Part shown: positions 25,665-34,221 of the stretch, one piece after another
How the letters are laid out: every line of letters begins with the position of its first letter
Position numbering within the stretch: the first letter of the stretch is position 1
DNA from: Pseudomonas sp. GL-B-19
GTDB lineage: Bacteria > Pseudomonadota > Gammaproteobacteria > Pseudomonadales > Pseudomonadaceae
Length of the DNA: 64,000 nucleotides
Reading direction: 5' to 3'
Assembly: GCF_019956415.1 (NCBI RefSeq)
Contig: NZ_JAHBDK010000018.1
Coordinates: 62,001-126,000 of the forward strand
The notes under the pieces: generated by a model
The model's database searches: none
What the model saw: only the letters and a program-made list of their open reading frames with translations
Told to the model about the DNA's origin: nothing
Translations under genes and position numbers: made by a program

Positions 25665-28600
25665 ATGCTGGACGCTAACGCAGCCCATATTTCCCTCACG
25701 CTCAAAGGCGTGTCCGCTGACCTGCAAGTGCTCAGTTTCGTGGGCCGTGAAGCCCTCAACCAGCCGTTCTGTTTCGACATCGAACTGGTCAGCACCCGCC
25801 CCGACCTGAAACTCGAAGAGATCCTGCACAAACCCGGTTGCCTGATCTTCGGTGCAACCGGCAAAGGCCTCATCCACGGCCTGGTCTATCGCATCGAGCA
25901 AGGCGACTCGGGTAAAAAACTGACCCGCTACAGCATCAGCCTGTGCCCGCAACTGGCCTACCTGCGCCACAACCACGACCAGCAAATATTCCAGCAGTTA
26001 AGTATCCCGAAGATCATCGCCCAGGTCCTGGAAGCGCGCGGCATCCTCGCTGACGCCTACAGCTTCCAGCTCGGCGCGAACTACCCGGATCGCGATTACT
26101 GCGTGCAGTACGACGAATCCGACCTGCATTTCATCCAGCGCCTGTGCGAAGAAGAAGGCATCCACTTCCACTTCCAGCACAGCGCGAGCCGGCACAAAAT
26201 CGTCTTCGGCGATAACCAGACCGTGTTCCGCAAACTAGCGCCCGTGGCCTACCAGCAAGACTCCGGCATGGCCGCCGAGAAAACGGTGATCAAACGCTTC
26301 AACCTGCGCCTGGAAACCCGCACCAGCCGCGTCAGCCGCCGCGACTACGACTTCGAAAAACCGCGCATCTTGCCCGAAGGCGCCGCCAAGAGCGGAGTCG
26401 CCCCGGACCTCGAAGACTACGATTACCCCGGCCACTTCCTCACCCGCGAGCGCGGCAAACAGCTGGCGACCCGCGCGCTGGAACGCCATCGCAGCGACTA
26501 CAAACTCGCCGAAGGCAAAGGTGACGAGCCCACGTTGGTCAGCGGCCACTTCATGGCCCTCAGCGAACACCCGCGCGCCGAGTGGAACGACCTCTGGCTG
26601 CTGCTGGAAGTCGTCCACGAAGGCAAACAGCCGCAAGTACTCGGCGAGAACATCACCAGCGACGTCACCCACAACAAAGACGATTTCCATCAGGGCTATC
26701 GCAACCGCTTCCTCGCCACGCCATGGGACGCGCACTACCGCCCTGCCCTCGAACACCCGAAACCCAAAGTCCTCGGCAGCCAGACCGCCATCGTCACCGG
26801 ACCACCGGGCGAAGAAATCCATTGCGACGAATACGGTCGCGTCAAAGTGCAATTCTTCTGGGACCGCGACGGCCAGGCCAACGACAAAACCAGCTGCTGG
26901 CTGCGCGTCGCCACCGGCTGGGCCGGCAATGCCTACGGCGGCATCGCCATCCCGCGCGTCGGCATGGAAGTACTCGTCACCTTCCTCGAAGGCGACCCCG
27001 ACCAACCGCTGGTCACCGGCTGCCTGTACCACAAGGAAAACCTCGTCCCTTACGACCTGCCCGCGAACAAAACCCGCAGCACCTTCAAAACCTTCAGCTC
27101 ACCGGGCGGCAAGGGCTACAACGAATTTCGCATCGAAGACAAAAAAGGCGCGGAACAGATCTACCTGCACGCCCAGCGCGACTGGGATGAAAACATCGAA
27201 CACGACCAGAAAATCCGCATTGGCAACGAGCGGCACGACACAGTCGAGGCCAACGTCTTCAGCGAGTTCAAGGTTGAAGAACACCGCATCACCCACCTGG
27301 ATCGCAAGACCGAAGCGCGGGCCGATGATCACCTGACTGTGTCGGCGACCCAGCATGTGAAGGTCGGCACGGCGCAGTTTGTCGAGGCGGGTGAAGAGAT
27401 TCACTACAACGCTGGCGACAAGGTGGTTGTTGAAGGCGGGATGGAACTGACGGCCAAGGCTGGCGGGAGTTTCGTCAAGGTGGATGCCGGGGGTGTGACG
27501 ATCAGTGGGGCTGAGGTGAAGACCAATTCGGGTGGGGCGCCGGGTTCGGGGAGTGGGATTCAGATTCTTGCGCCGATAATCCCGGGCGTGGCCGCCGCAG
27601 CCGCTGCGGGAAAATTGTTGAGTGCACCTCCCGTGAAGGAACTGAGCACTCCTCCTCTGGAGGAAGAAGAGCTTGAGGAAGAGGAAGAAGAGGAGGAGGT
27701 CGGGGAGGAGGAAATTACTTTGCGGGTTGGGGTGTTCTTCGATGGGACGGGCAACAACCGGAACAATAGCGAGCGGGTGTTTGGCTGCTTTGCGCCGGAC
27801 GTGAATCTGGAGGAATCGGCTGAGGATATTCGTCAGTTCTGTGCGGCTCATGGTTATGATGGCAAGGGAAGTTCACCGGATAACAGCTATGGGAATGATG
27901 TCAGTAACGTGGCCAGGCTGTATGACCTTTATGATAACCAAGTGAATAAAACGCTGCCCATCGATACCAAAACGGCCAGCCTGCGAGTTTATGTGGATGG
28001 GATAGGTACCAGCAGTACTGCCGAGGATTCAACCTTTTCGCAAGGTACAGGTTTAGGTGCACAGGGCGTCAGAGCGCGGGTTGAAGAAACACCGGCGTTA
28101 CTTGTTAACGCTCTGCGGGCCTTTGGGGCAAACAACCCAGATAAACGTGTTGGCCGGATCGAATTCGATATTTTTGGGTTCAGTCGCGGTTCCGCAGCAG
28201 CACGGGATTTTGCCAATGAAGTCCTCAAGGGCGAAGGAAGCATTCTGGCTAAAGCGATCCCCGTTGGTACTCCCGGGTTAGCGTACAGCTTTGCCTGGAA
28301 GCCACATACCAATGTGTCAATAAATTTCATTGGCGTTTACGACACGGTCGCGGCTATTGCCAATCCGCTGGTAGGGGACTGGACTGGAAATAACGCTTAT
28401 AACCCGGGGATCAATATCCATCTGGCACCTGACGCGGCCAAGAAGGTCGTCCAATTGGTCGCTCGAAATGAACGCCGTTATAACTTTGCCCTCAACAGTC
28501 TTGGCTCGGCCGATATTGTCCTGCCAGGTGTGCATTCGGACTTGGGTGGTGGCTATTTACCTAAAGCAATGGAACGCATCCTGCTCAGCAAACCCCGTAA

Positions 28601-29138
28601 AAGCGCGGTCGAAGAAAGGGCATCTTTCGCTGAAGCCAACAGTTACAAACGTGCCCAGCAAGACTTGCGTCGACTTCAAGATCAACTGGCCCAATATAAT
28701 CTTTCTTTAGAAGTCCGGACCTGGGAAGTTCCGTTTCGCACTACAGAGAAAAATAATAGCAAAGACATGAAATACGTTTATGCCGCAGTTAGCAGCCAGC
28801 GCGAAGTTCGCAGTGAGTTGTCCTTGATTTACTTTCGAATCATGCGCGAACTGGCCGTGGAAAATGGAGTGCCGTTTGGCGAGATTGATGAAGGTGAACC
28901 ACGACTTTCGTTACCTGCAGAACTCGTGCCCATCTCCGAAAAATTGATGGCATACGCTCAGGGGAAAAGAAAAATAGCCGGGCTAACCTCGCAGGAGGAG
29001 GAGCTGTTGTTCCAGCGTTACGTTCATCTATCGGATAACTGGAACGCGGCCAAAAATCGCAACAATAGCGACTTGGATATCGTTTTCATCAATCGACCAG
29101 ACGAAAATTCTAAGCGCACGGTGCACCCGAATGAGTAA
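25665..29138 (+). CDS. Evolved VgrG spike fused to a DUF2235 (Tle1-like) lipase effector
   Basis: 1157 residues. Residues 1 to ~640 are a complete type VI VgrG: gp27-like base (FVGREALNQPFCFDIELVS, CVQYDESDLHFIQRLCEEEGIHF), gp5-like OB fold (GRVKVQFFWDRDGQ, SCWLRVATGWAG) and beta-helix needle. A highly acidic linker (~663-682, mostly Glu) leads to a DUF2235 domain (LRVGVFFDGTGNN from ~684). Its alpha/beta-hydrolase triad can be placed: Ser840 in GFSRG, Asp893 in GVYDTV, His957 in GVHSDLGGGY. This is the plan of Tle1-type phospholipases delivered on the spike. It overlaps the lipoprotein gene after it by 8 bases. No other type VI gene is in the window. Confidence 0.92.
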   Translation: MLDANAAHISLTLKGVSADLQVLSFVGREALNQPFCFDIELVSTRPDLKLEEILHKPGCLIFGATGKGLIHGLVYRIEQGDSGKKLTRYSISLCPQLAYLRHNHDQQIFQQLSIPKIIAQVLEARGILADAYSFQLGANYPDRDYCVQYDESDLHFIQRLCEEEGIHFHFQHSASRHKIVFGDNQTVFRKLAPVAYQQDSGMAAEKTVIKRFNLRLETRTSRVSRRDYDFEKPRILPEGAAKSGVAPDLEDYDYPGHFLTRERGKQLATRALERHRSDYKLAEGKGDEPTLVSGHFMALSEHPRAEWNDLWLLLEVVHEGKQPQVLGENITSDVTHNKDDFHQGYRNRFLATPWDAHYRPALEHPKPKVLGSQTAIVTGPPGEEIHCDEYGRVKVQFFWDRDGQANDKTSCWLRVATGWAGNAYGGIAIPRVGMEVLVTFLEGDPDQPLVTGCLYHKENLVPYDLPANKTRSTFKTFSSPGGKGYNEFRIEDKKGAEQIYLHAQRDWDENIEHDQKIRIGNERHDTVEANVFSEFKVEEHRITHLDRKTEARADDHLTVSATQHVKVGTAQFVEAGEEIHYNAGDKVVVEGGMELTAKAGGSFVKVDAGGVTISGAEVKTNSGGAPGSGSGIQILAPIIPGVAAAAAAGKLLSAPPVKELSTPPLEEEELEEEEEEEEVGEEEITLRVGVFFDGTGNNRNNSERVFGCFAPDVNLEESAEDIRQFCAAHGYDGKGSSPDNSYGNDVSNVARLYDLYDNQVNKTLPIDTKTASLRVYVDGIGTSSTAEDSTFSQGTGLGAQGVRARVEETPALLVNALRAFGANNPDKRVGRIEFDIFGFSRGSAAARDFANEVLKGEGSILAKAIPVGTPGLAYSFAWKPHTNVSINFIGVYDTVAAIANPLVGDWTGNNAYNPGINIHLAPDAAKKVVQLVARNERRYNFALNSLGSADIVLPGVHSDLGGGYLPKAMERILLSKPRKSAVEERASFAEANSYKRAQQDLRRLQDQLAQYNLSLEVRTWEVPFRTTEKNNSKDMKYVYAAVSSQREVRSELSLIYFRIMRELAVENGVPFGEIDEGEPRLSLPAELVPISEKLMAYAQGKRKIAGLTSQEEELLFQRYVHLSDNWNAAKNRNNSDLDIVFINRPDENSKRTVHPNE

Positions 29139-29784
29139 TTTTATACGTATCGTTATAGCCGCTTTTCTGCTCAGTGGCTGCAGTGTTGCTAGCAGCCAGT
29201 CAATGCCTTACAAGTCCTGGTTTATAGGATTTTCGGCCCCCGACTACATGGAAGTTTGGATCGAAACAGCCGATGTCGTCGATATTCAAGACCATGTATA
29301 TCCACGTGCGATGAGTGGTGTTGCCTCCATGTTAAAGCCTCCGAACAATTCCGGCGACCCGCGAGGCTGGCCTAAAAGAGCCGCTATCGGCGGCGGCAAG
29401 CGTGTGACGGGAGCCGACTTACCGAATCAAATCTATGTTCGTTGGCAATCGCTGGTCGAACCGCAAACCTACCTGATGGTGATTAAAATCCCCGAAGCCA
29501 CTCGGGAGATCATGCGCAAGGGGGAGAAAGCTTTCTGTAAATTTGATGGAAAATGGATCACAGGATATCGCGATTCGATCGATATAGGGTTGGCTCCTGG
29601 AGGCATTGCTAAAGTCTGGGTGGGCGGTTCCTGTCTGCCACCGATCGAAGTGACTACGGTAAAAGCCGTGATTGATCCACGTGGCCCGTATGAAGGTAAG
29701 TCTGGCGGTCACCACCGACCCCTTTCTCCCACTTCCAAAGCTTACGTTGAGAAGTTTGGCGTGCCATATGAGTCTTGGAAATGA
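29131..29784 (+). CDS. DUF2931 lipoprotein, probable immunity protein 1
   Basis: 217 residues. A lipoprotein signal with lipobox LSGC (Cys17) places it in the periplasm on a membrane. The body is that of DUF2931 proteins (SMPYKSWFIGFSAPDYMEVWIETADVVDIQD). The start ATG lies inside the last codons of the VgrG-lipase gene, a tight coupling typical of effector-immunity pairs, and a periplasmic lipoprotein is the expected guard against a lipase delivered there. The immunity role is inferred from position and topology. Confidence 0.78.
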   Translation: MSNFIRIVIAAFLLSGCSVASSQSMPYKSWFIGFSAPDYMEVWIETADVVDIQDHVYPRAMSGVASMLKPPNNSGDPRGWPKRAAIGGGKRVTGADLPNQIYVRWQSLVEPQTYLMVIKIPEATREIMRKGEKAFCKFDGKWITGYRDSIDIGLAPGGIAKVWVGGSCLPPIEVTTVKAVIDPRGPYEGKSGGHHRPLSPTSKAYVEKFGVPYESWK

Positions 29785-29801
29785 CAGAGCAAAGCAGTCT
29801 G

Positions 29802-30452
29802 ATGAATAGTTTCTTGCGAACTACGATTTGCGCATTTTTGCTCAGTGGTTGCACATCTGCTAACAGCCAGTCAATGCCTTACAAATCCTGGTACTTGGGG
29901 TTCTCGGCCCCCGCTTACATGGAAGTTTGGATCGAAACCGCCGACGTGGTCGATATTCAGGATCACGTATACCCACGTGCGATGAGTGGAGTTGCCTCTA
30001 TGCTAAAGCCTCCCAACAATTCCGGCGACCCGCGAGGTTGGCCGAAAAGAGCTGGTTGGGGGAAAGGTAAGTACGTAACAGGGGCAGACTTGCCCAAACA
30101 GATCTATGTCCGCTGGCAGTCGCTGGTTGAGCCGCAAACTTATCAGATGGTGATTAACATACCCGAGGCGACGCGGGAGATCATGCGCAAGGGCGAAAAG
30201 GTTTTCTGCACCGCCGACGGGAAATGGATCACCGGATATCGTAAGGCAATCGCTATAAGATTGGTCCCCGGAGGCATTGCTAAAGTCTGGGTAACCGGTC
30301 CATGCATGACACCGATCGAGGTGACTACGGTAAAAGCCGTAATTGATCCACGTGGGCCATATGAAGGGGAATCAGGGGGGAAACACCGCCCTCTGTCAGC
30401 GGTATCAAAAGCCTACGTCGAAAAATTCGGTGTGCCTTATGGCTCTTGGTAA
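29802..30452 (+). CDS. DUF2931 lipoprotein, probable immunity protein 2
   Basis: 216 residues from the ATG at 29802, chosen because it aligns with the start of the preceding paralogue (LSGC lipobox, Cys17 in both). A coupled ATG at 29781, overlapping the previous stop, would add seven residues including a Glu, which is unusual before a signal sequence, but has the better ribosome site. Most of the protein matches its neighbour residue for residue, with differences clustered near the signal and at about 90 (GWGKGKYVTG). It is a recent tandem copy, closed by a strong terminator. Confidence 0.78.
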   Translation: MNSFLRTTICAFLLSGCTSANSQSMPYKSWYLGFSAPAYMEVWIETADVVDIQDHVYPRAMSGVASMLKPPNNSGDPRGWPKRAGWGKGKYVTGADLPKQIYVRWQSLVEPQTYQMVINIPEATREIMRKGEKVFCTADGKWITGYRKAIAIRLVPGGIAKVWVTGPCMTPIEVTTVKAVIDPRGPYEGESGGKHRPLSAVSKAYVEKFGVPYGSW

Positions 30453-30468
30453 TTCGTGACGCAATACA

Positions 30469-30499
30469 AAATCCAGCGCCTACGAGCGCTGGATTTTTC
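30469..30499 (+). terminator. Terminator after the effector-immunity operon
   Basis: Perfect 11-base stem AAATCCAGCGC / GCGCTGGATTT around a six-base loop, then T residues. The A-rich left side means it can also work for the convergent minus-strand gene. Confidence 0.88.
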
Positions 30500-30515
30500 T
30501 ATCATAGGTCAGCCG

Positions 30516-30812
30516 TCAGACCGGCGCTTTCCACCCCATCATCCGTTGCTGAGCAACCGCTAACAGGTCATACCCATCCTGCGCCAGCAAATAAAGCGCA
30601 TGAGTAATGTGCGGTATATCTTGAACATCGCCGTGCTTGAAGCATTGGCAATGAAGCGTTTCAAGTAGCTGGCTGGAGGCTCGTACTCGCTGTAATGCGG
30701 CTTCGAGAATGTCTTGGGGGTTGGCTTCGGTGTCGATCACCAAAGGACTTGAATCAGTAACGCCGCTGTTGAGTGAACGATAGCGATCTGGAAAAGGTTT
30801 AAAAGTTGGCAT
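30516..30812 (-). CDS. Small conserved-looking protein, function unknown
   Basis: 98 residues from the ATG at 30812 (MPTFKPFPDRY); the longer frame to 30857 overlaps another possible ORF. The sequence is soluble, mildly acidic and helical (ILEAALQRVRASSQLLETL, ITHALYLLAQDGYDLLAVAQQRM). The layout resembles the many ~100-residue Pseudomonas proteins of the DUF3077/DUF6124 kind, but I cannot assign it firmly. A possible 89-residue ORF ends five bases before it, suggesting a two-gene unit. Confidence 0.6.
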   Translation of the reverse strand: MPTFKPFPDRYRSLNSGVTDSSPLVIDTEANPQDILEAALQRVRASSQLLETLHCQCFKHGDVQDIPHITHALYLLAQDGYDLLAVAQQRMMGWKAPV

Positions 30813-30817
30813 ATTAA

Positions 30818-31087
30818 TTACTCGATGGTTAATAAGTAACGCCAGCACCGTGACCAAACGATGGGAGGCGGCTGTGTACAGGCTTGGTCAACCGATACCA
30901 TCAAATCGGTTCGCCCGAAGGCGTCCAGCACACAGCCACCATTGCAACGCACTACGAGGACTTGGATGTCCGCAGGGCGAATGATGGCACACATATGTGA
31001 GATGGCATCAGGTGACCAAACCCGATCGCTGATTTTGCAGCGAAGCCAAACAGTAATCGCTACACCCCAGCAGGCGAAAGTCGACAA
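30818..31087 (-). CDS. Possible 89-residue ORF ahead of the small protein gene
   Basis: An ORF with many Cys and Trp residues (CRWGVAI-type composition, HMCAIIRPADIQVLVVRCNGG in the middle, ending WRYLLTIE). Its stop lies five bases before the start of the next minus-strand gene, the spacing expected within an operon. No signal or membrane segment is clear and I recognise no family. The overlapping plus-strand frame is longer but rich in Arg and Ser, as shadow frames are. The rest of the gap to 31320 (about 230 bases) has no gene that I can see. Confidence 0.3.
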   Translation of the reverse strand: MSTFACWGVAITVWLRCKISDRVWSPDAISHMCAIIRPADIQVLVVRCNGGCVLDAFGRTDLMVSVDQACTQPPPIVWSRCWRYLLTIE

Positions 31088-31269
31088 GTCACCTGACCCT
31101 GTAGGACCAAGCCGAAGATGCCGTAGAAGCTTTCCTGACGAAACATCCGACAGACGTTTCTCCTGTCGCGACAGGCGGCATTCAGCCGGGTTAACCCTCT
31201 CTTAACGTTAAGGTCCAAAATTCTACTGGACCGCACGCCCTCAGACGCTTCTGACGCCCAGTGCGGCAG

Positions 31270-31290
31270 GCTCGACGTTTATCGTCGAGC
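31270..31290 (+). promoter_or_regulatory. Hairpin in the 5' leader of the DUF2790 gene
   Basis: Perfect 8-base stem GCTCGACG / CGTCGAGC with loop TTTAT, 30 bases before the start codon and nested in a wider imperfect pairing (GTGCGGCAGG with CCGCCTGCAC). There is no T run, so it is not a usual terminator; an mRNA-stabilising or protein-binding role is possible. Confidence 0.4.
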
Positions 31291-31320
31291 TGATTTTCCG
31301 CCTGCACTGGAGATCGTCAC

Positions 31321-31599
31321 ATGAACACCCGCATGTTGCTCCTTGCCTCTGCCCTCACCTGCACCGCGTTTACCGGACTTGCCCAGGCCTACGACACATC
31401 CACGCCCACATCTACTTCCAATGCCACTCCTTATCAATACGGCATGCAGCTGAATGTGGGCAAAGTCGTGTCCCTGACAGAACCGATAACCGATGAATGC
31501 AAGGTGGTTATCGCCGACATGAAGTACATCGATAAATCCGGCAAGCCTGAAGAAATCACCTACAGGAAGCTTTCTGACGCGTGCAGTTACTACAACTGA
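31321..31599 (+). CDS. DUF2790 small periplasmic protein
   Basis: 92 residues. A Sec signal peptide (MNTRMLLLASALTCTAFTGLAQA) is followed by a short Thr/Ser linker and the DUF2790 core (YGMQLNVGKVVSLTEPITDECKVVIADMKYIDKSGKPEEITYRKLSDACSY, given here as the pattern YGM..VGKV..C.V....M.Y.D..G), with two Cys that could form a disulfide. Such proteins are frequent in Pseudomonas, often copper- or stress-responsive, but their function is unknown. Confidence 0.8.
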   Translation: MNTRMLLLASALTCTAFTGLAQAYDTSTPTSTSNATPYQYGMQLNVGKVVSLTEPITDECKVVIADMKYIDKSGKPEEITYRKLSDACSYYN

Positions 31600-31689
31600 C
31601 GGAAACGTCTGATTCGAAACCGGACGGTTTTACTGTGAGGGTTCTGGCGTTATGCTTGAGCGCCTCCCTCACTGCCGCAAGGATTCGCT

Positions 31690-32085
31690 ATGCAGTTGTC
31701 GTTTCGTTCGTTGTCGATGTTCACTGCCGCCCTGTGTTTGGTACTGGCACTGGTCTGGGGCTTGATGCCTGACAGGTTGCTGGCGATTTGGGGTATTGAG
31801 TTTTCCTCTACGGCGGGCTTTGTTGCGCGGCGCATCGCTGTGCTGTTCGCGGCGCTGGGATTGATTTGCTATTGGGTTCGAAACGAGCCGCCGTCCGTGA
31901 CTCGCAACGCACTGAGCAGCGGATTTATGGTCGGGTGTTTTGGCCTGGCAGCATTGGGTTTCGGCGAATGGCTCAATGGCCATGTCGGGCCGGGCATTTT
32001 GCTTGCGGTGCTGGCGGAGCTGGCGCTGGGCCTGGGGTTTCTTCAGACCCGGCGCGTGTCGGTAGAATTCGAAACCGCAGGTTAA
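31690..32085 (+). CDS. Small four-helix membrane protein, function unknown
   Basis: 131 residues with four hydrophobic segments: ~8-26, ~44-62, ~76-92 and ~98-116, joined by short charged loops (RRIAV, RNEPP). This topology is that of small uncharacterised inner-membrane proteins such as the DUF4345 kind. Its stop overlaps the stop of the convergent DUF1652 gene by four bases. No residue pattern points to a transported substrate. Confidence 0.65.
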   Translation: MQLSFRSLSMFTAALCLVLALVWGLMPDRLLAIWGIEFSSTAGFVARRIAVLFAALGLICYWVRNEPPSVTRNALSSGFMVGCFGLAALGFGEWLNGHVGPGILLAVLAELALGLGFLQTRRVSVEFETAG

Positions 32086-32345
32086 AGCGCTTTACGCATC
32101 CACGGATGAGATATGACCACAGGATGCTGTTTGGTGCGTAGACCAGCGATCAACCCGTTGATTTCCCGACAGCCATTCAGTGTCGAGGCATCAATGCCGG
32201 TCACGTTCAATTCCAGCAAGTCGGTTTGACCGTCTGCATACACTTTTACTGTCATCGATAAGTCCGGAGACAGTGTGCATTGGCAGCGCTTGGGCAAAAA
32301 ACTGCTTTCGATGATGTTGCGAAGTTCCAAGGCAGAAAGAAACAT
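32082..32345 (-). CDS. DUF1652 small protein
   Basis: 87 residues from the ATG at 32345, which follows a strong AAGGAGAGGG ribosome site; the open frame extends 27 codons further up but without support. The sequence MFLSALELRNIIESSFLP and later LNVTGIDASTLNGCREINGLI is the DUF1652 pattern found almost only in Pseudomonas. It is soluble with no known function. It converges on the membrane-protein gene at its 3' end. Confidence 0.8.
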   Translation of the reverse strand: MFLSALELRNIIESSFLPKRCQCTLSPDLSMTVKVYADGQTDLLELNVTGIDASTLNGCREINGLIAGLRTKQHPVVISHPWMRKAL

Positions 32346-32628
32346 GGCGACCCTCTCCTTTTTGAGATTGCCAATCAATGATCGATGCTGGCTCATATGC
32401 AGTCCGACCAGCTTAGGAACAGACAAAGCATAAGATATGTCTGGAATTTCGCTGTGCAGCTCATCGGAAAATCAATGGCTTAGCGCCAGGACTGAGAAAA
32501 ACCGCCGTGCAATCTGCAAGAAGGGCCCTGGACAGCGTTGCAAATTACCGGTGCAAGCGCCGGGTTTGCATTAGCGCCTGAGCGCAGTAAGAATGGCGCC
32601 ACGAATTGATTACAAGCAAGGAGGCATC

Positions 32629-33111
32629 ATGGGTTCTTTGACCTTTATTACGACTGTCGGACTAACGGTTGCCGGCCTGTCGAGCATCGCTCATGCCGCC
32701 ACACTTGAAACCATCGCTCCCTTTCCAAAACCCGAAAGTGGTTTTACCCGCCAGGTCATCCACCTCACCCCGCAAACCAAAGAAGATGACTTCCAGGTCG
32801 AAATCCTCGCCGGCAAGACCCTGACCGTGGACTGCAATCGCCAACGTCTAGGGGGGATGCTTGAAGAGAAAAACCTGGAAGGCTGGGGCTACCCGTTCTA
32901 CCGACTGGAAAAAGTCATCGGCCCGATGAGCACGCTGATGGCCTGCCCGGACGGCACAAGCAAAAAAGACTTCGTACCCGTGGTCGGCGATGGCTTCTTG
33001 CTGCGTTACAACAGCAAGCTGCCGATTGTGCTTTACGTGCCAAAAGACATCGAAGTCCGCTATCGGATCTGGTCGGCGTCGAGCAAGGTTGAGAAAGCCG
33101 TTCAGGAATAA
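32629..33111 (+). CDS. eco: Ecotin, periplasmic serine-protease inhibitor
   Basis: 160 residues from the ATG at 32629, preceded by AAGGAGG. A signal peptide ends at AHA; the mature protein has ecotin landmarks: [21 protein letters not shown] at the start, Cys in [11 protein letters not shown] pairing with Cys in STLMACPDG, and the reactive-site Met just before that Cys. Ecotin dimers in the periplasm block trypsin-like, chymotrypsin-like and elastase-like host proteases. Length and landmarks are normal. It converges on the threonine dehydratase gene. Confidence 0.92.
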   Translation: MGSLTFITTVGLTVAGLSSIAHAATLETIAPFPKPESGFTRQVIHLTPQTKEDDFQVEILAGKTLTVDCNRQRLGGMLEEKNLEGWGYPFYRLEKVIGPMSTLMACPDGTSKKDFVPVVGDGFLLRYNSKLPIVLYVPKDIEVRYRIWSASSKVEKAVQE

Positions 33112-33123
33112 CTTCACCCCATC

Positions 33124-34137
33124 TCACGCAGGCGCGCAGCTTAACGCTGCGCGCTCGGCCACGTGGCGCAAACTGTCGAAGTTGATGTTGGCCCCTGAGT
33201 CGATGGCCACCAGCGTCTGACCACGGATACCGGTTTGCGCGACGTATTTTTTGATCCCGGCGACAGCCAGCGCGCCTGACGGTTCGGTGATCGAGCGGGT
33301 ATCGTCGTAGATGTTCTTGATGGCGGCGCAAAGTTCGTCGTTACTGACCGTCAACACCTCATCAACGCAAAACCGGCAGACTTCGAAGCCATAAGCGCCG
33401 ATCTGCGCCACCGCCACGCCATCGGCGAAAGTGCCGACGCTCGGCAGGACAACCCGTTCGTGCGCTTGTAGCGCTGCCGCCAAACACGCCGAATGTTCTG
33501 ACTCGACGCCGATGATGCGCACTTCAGGTCGCAGGTATTTGACGTACGCGGCGATGCCTGCGATCAAACCTCCACCGCCCACCGGCACAAAGATCGCGTC
33601 GAGCGGGCCTTGATGCTGGCGCAGGATTTCCATCGCCACGGTGCCCTGCCCGGCGATCACGTCCGGGTCGTCGAAAGGCGAAACGAAGGTGCGACCGGTT
33701 TGTTCGGCCAGGCTCAACGCATAGTCGAGGGCGAACGGAAAACTCTCGCCGTGCAGCACAGCCTCCGCCCCGCGACTTCGAACCCCGAGCACTTTCAGTT
33801 CCGGCGTGGTACGCGGCATGACGATGGTTGCGACAATCCCCAACGTTTTCGCTGCCAGCGCTACACCCTGGGCATGATTGCCCGCCGACGCGGTGATCAC
33901 GCCGCGCGCCTTTTGCTCATCACTGAGTTGCACCAGCTTGTTGTAGGCACCGCGAATCTTGAATGAAAACGTCGGCTGCAAGTCCTCACGTTTGAGCAGG
34001 ATCTGATTGCCCAATGCCTCGCAGAGCGCCGGCGCCGATTGCAATGGCGTACGTACCGCCAGTTCATACACTGGCGCGGCGAGGATCTTTTTTACGTAAT
34101 GCTCAAGCAAGTTTTGCTGGGCGAGAGTGCTGCTCAT
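33124..34137 (-). CDS. ilvA: Threonine dehydratase, short form without regulatory domains
   Basis: 337 residues. The PLP-binding Lys is in TFSFKIRGAYNK (about residue 58); SAGNHAQGVA and PVGGGGLIAG (phosphate loop) complete the fold-type II catalytic domain. It deaminates threonine to 2-oxobutyrate, the first step towards isoleucine. Biosynthetic IlvA is about 500 residues with a C-terminal pair of ACT-like domains for isoleucine feedback; here the protein stops right after LVAIDSGANINFDSLRHVAERA, where those domains would begin. Control may instead lie in the leader region upstream, which has the layout of a peptide-leader attenuator. Confidence 0.88.
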   Translation of the reverse strand: MSSTLAQQNLLEHYVKKILAAPVYELAVRTPLQSAPALCEALGNQILLKREDLQPTFSFKIRGAYNKLVQLSDEQKARGVITASAGNHAQGVALAAKTLGIVATIVMPRTTPELKVLGVRSRGAEAVLHGESFPFALDYALSLAEQTGRTFVSPFDDPDVIAGQGTVAMEILRQHQGPLDAIFVPVGGGGLIAGIAAYVKYLRPEVRIIGVESEHSACLAAALQAHERVVLPSVGTFADGVAVAQIGAYGFEVCRFCVDEVLTVSNDELCAAIKNIYDDTRSITEPSGALAVAGIKKYVAQTGIRGQTLVAIDSGANINFDSLRHVAERAALSCAPA

Positions 34138-34178
34138 GGTCGTCTCCTGGCTGTGTTCGGAGCCCTGGAGACAGAAAG

Positions 34179-34203
34179 TAAAAACCCGCCTCTAGGGCGG
34201 GTT
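34179..34203 (-). terminator. Attenuator terminator in the ilvA leader
   Basis: On the minus strand AACCCGCC-CTAGA-GGCGGGTT is followed by TTT, giving a perfect 8-base stem 42 bases upstream of the ilvA start and 19 bases after the leader-peptide stop. Its left arm (CCCGCC) can alternatively pair with GGCGGG at the end of the leader ORF (34226-34231), forming an antiterminator. Confidence 0.8.
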
Positions 34204-34221
34204 GGGTGCTGCAGTCGTGAG

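Noticed and set aside
31270-31290. Terminator or riboswitch before the DUF2790 gene
   Set aside because: The hairpin is perfect but has no T run and is too small for any known riboswitch class; left as an unassigned leader hairpin.
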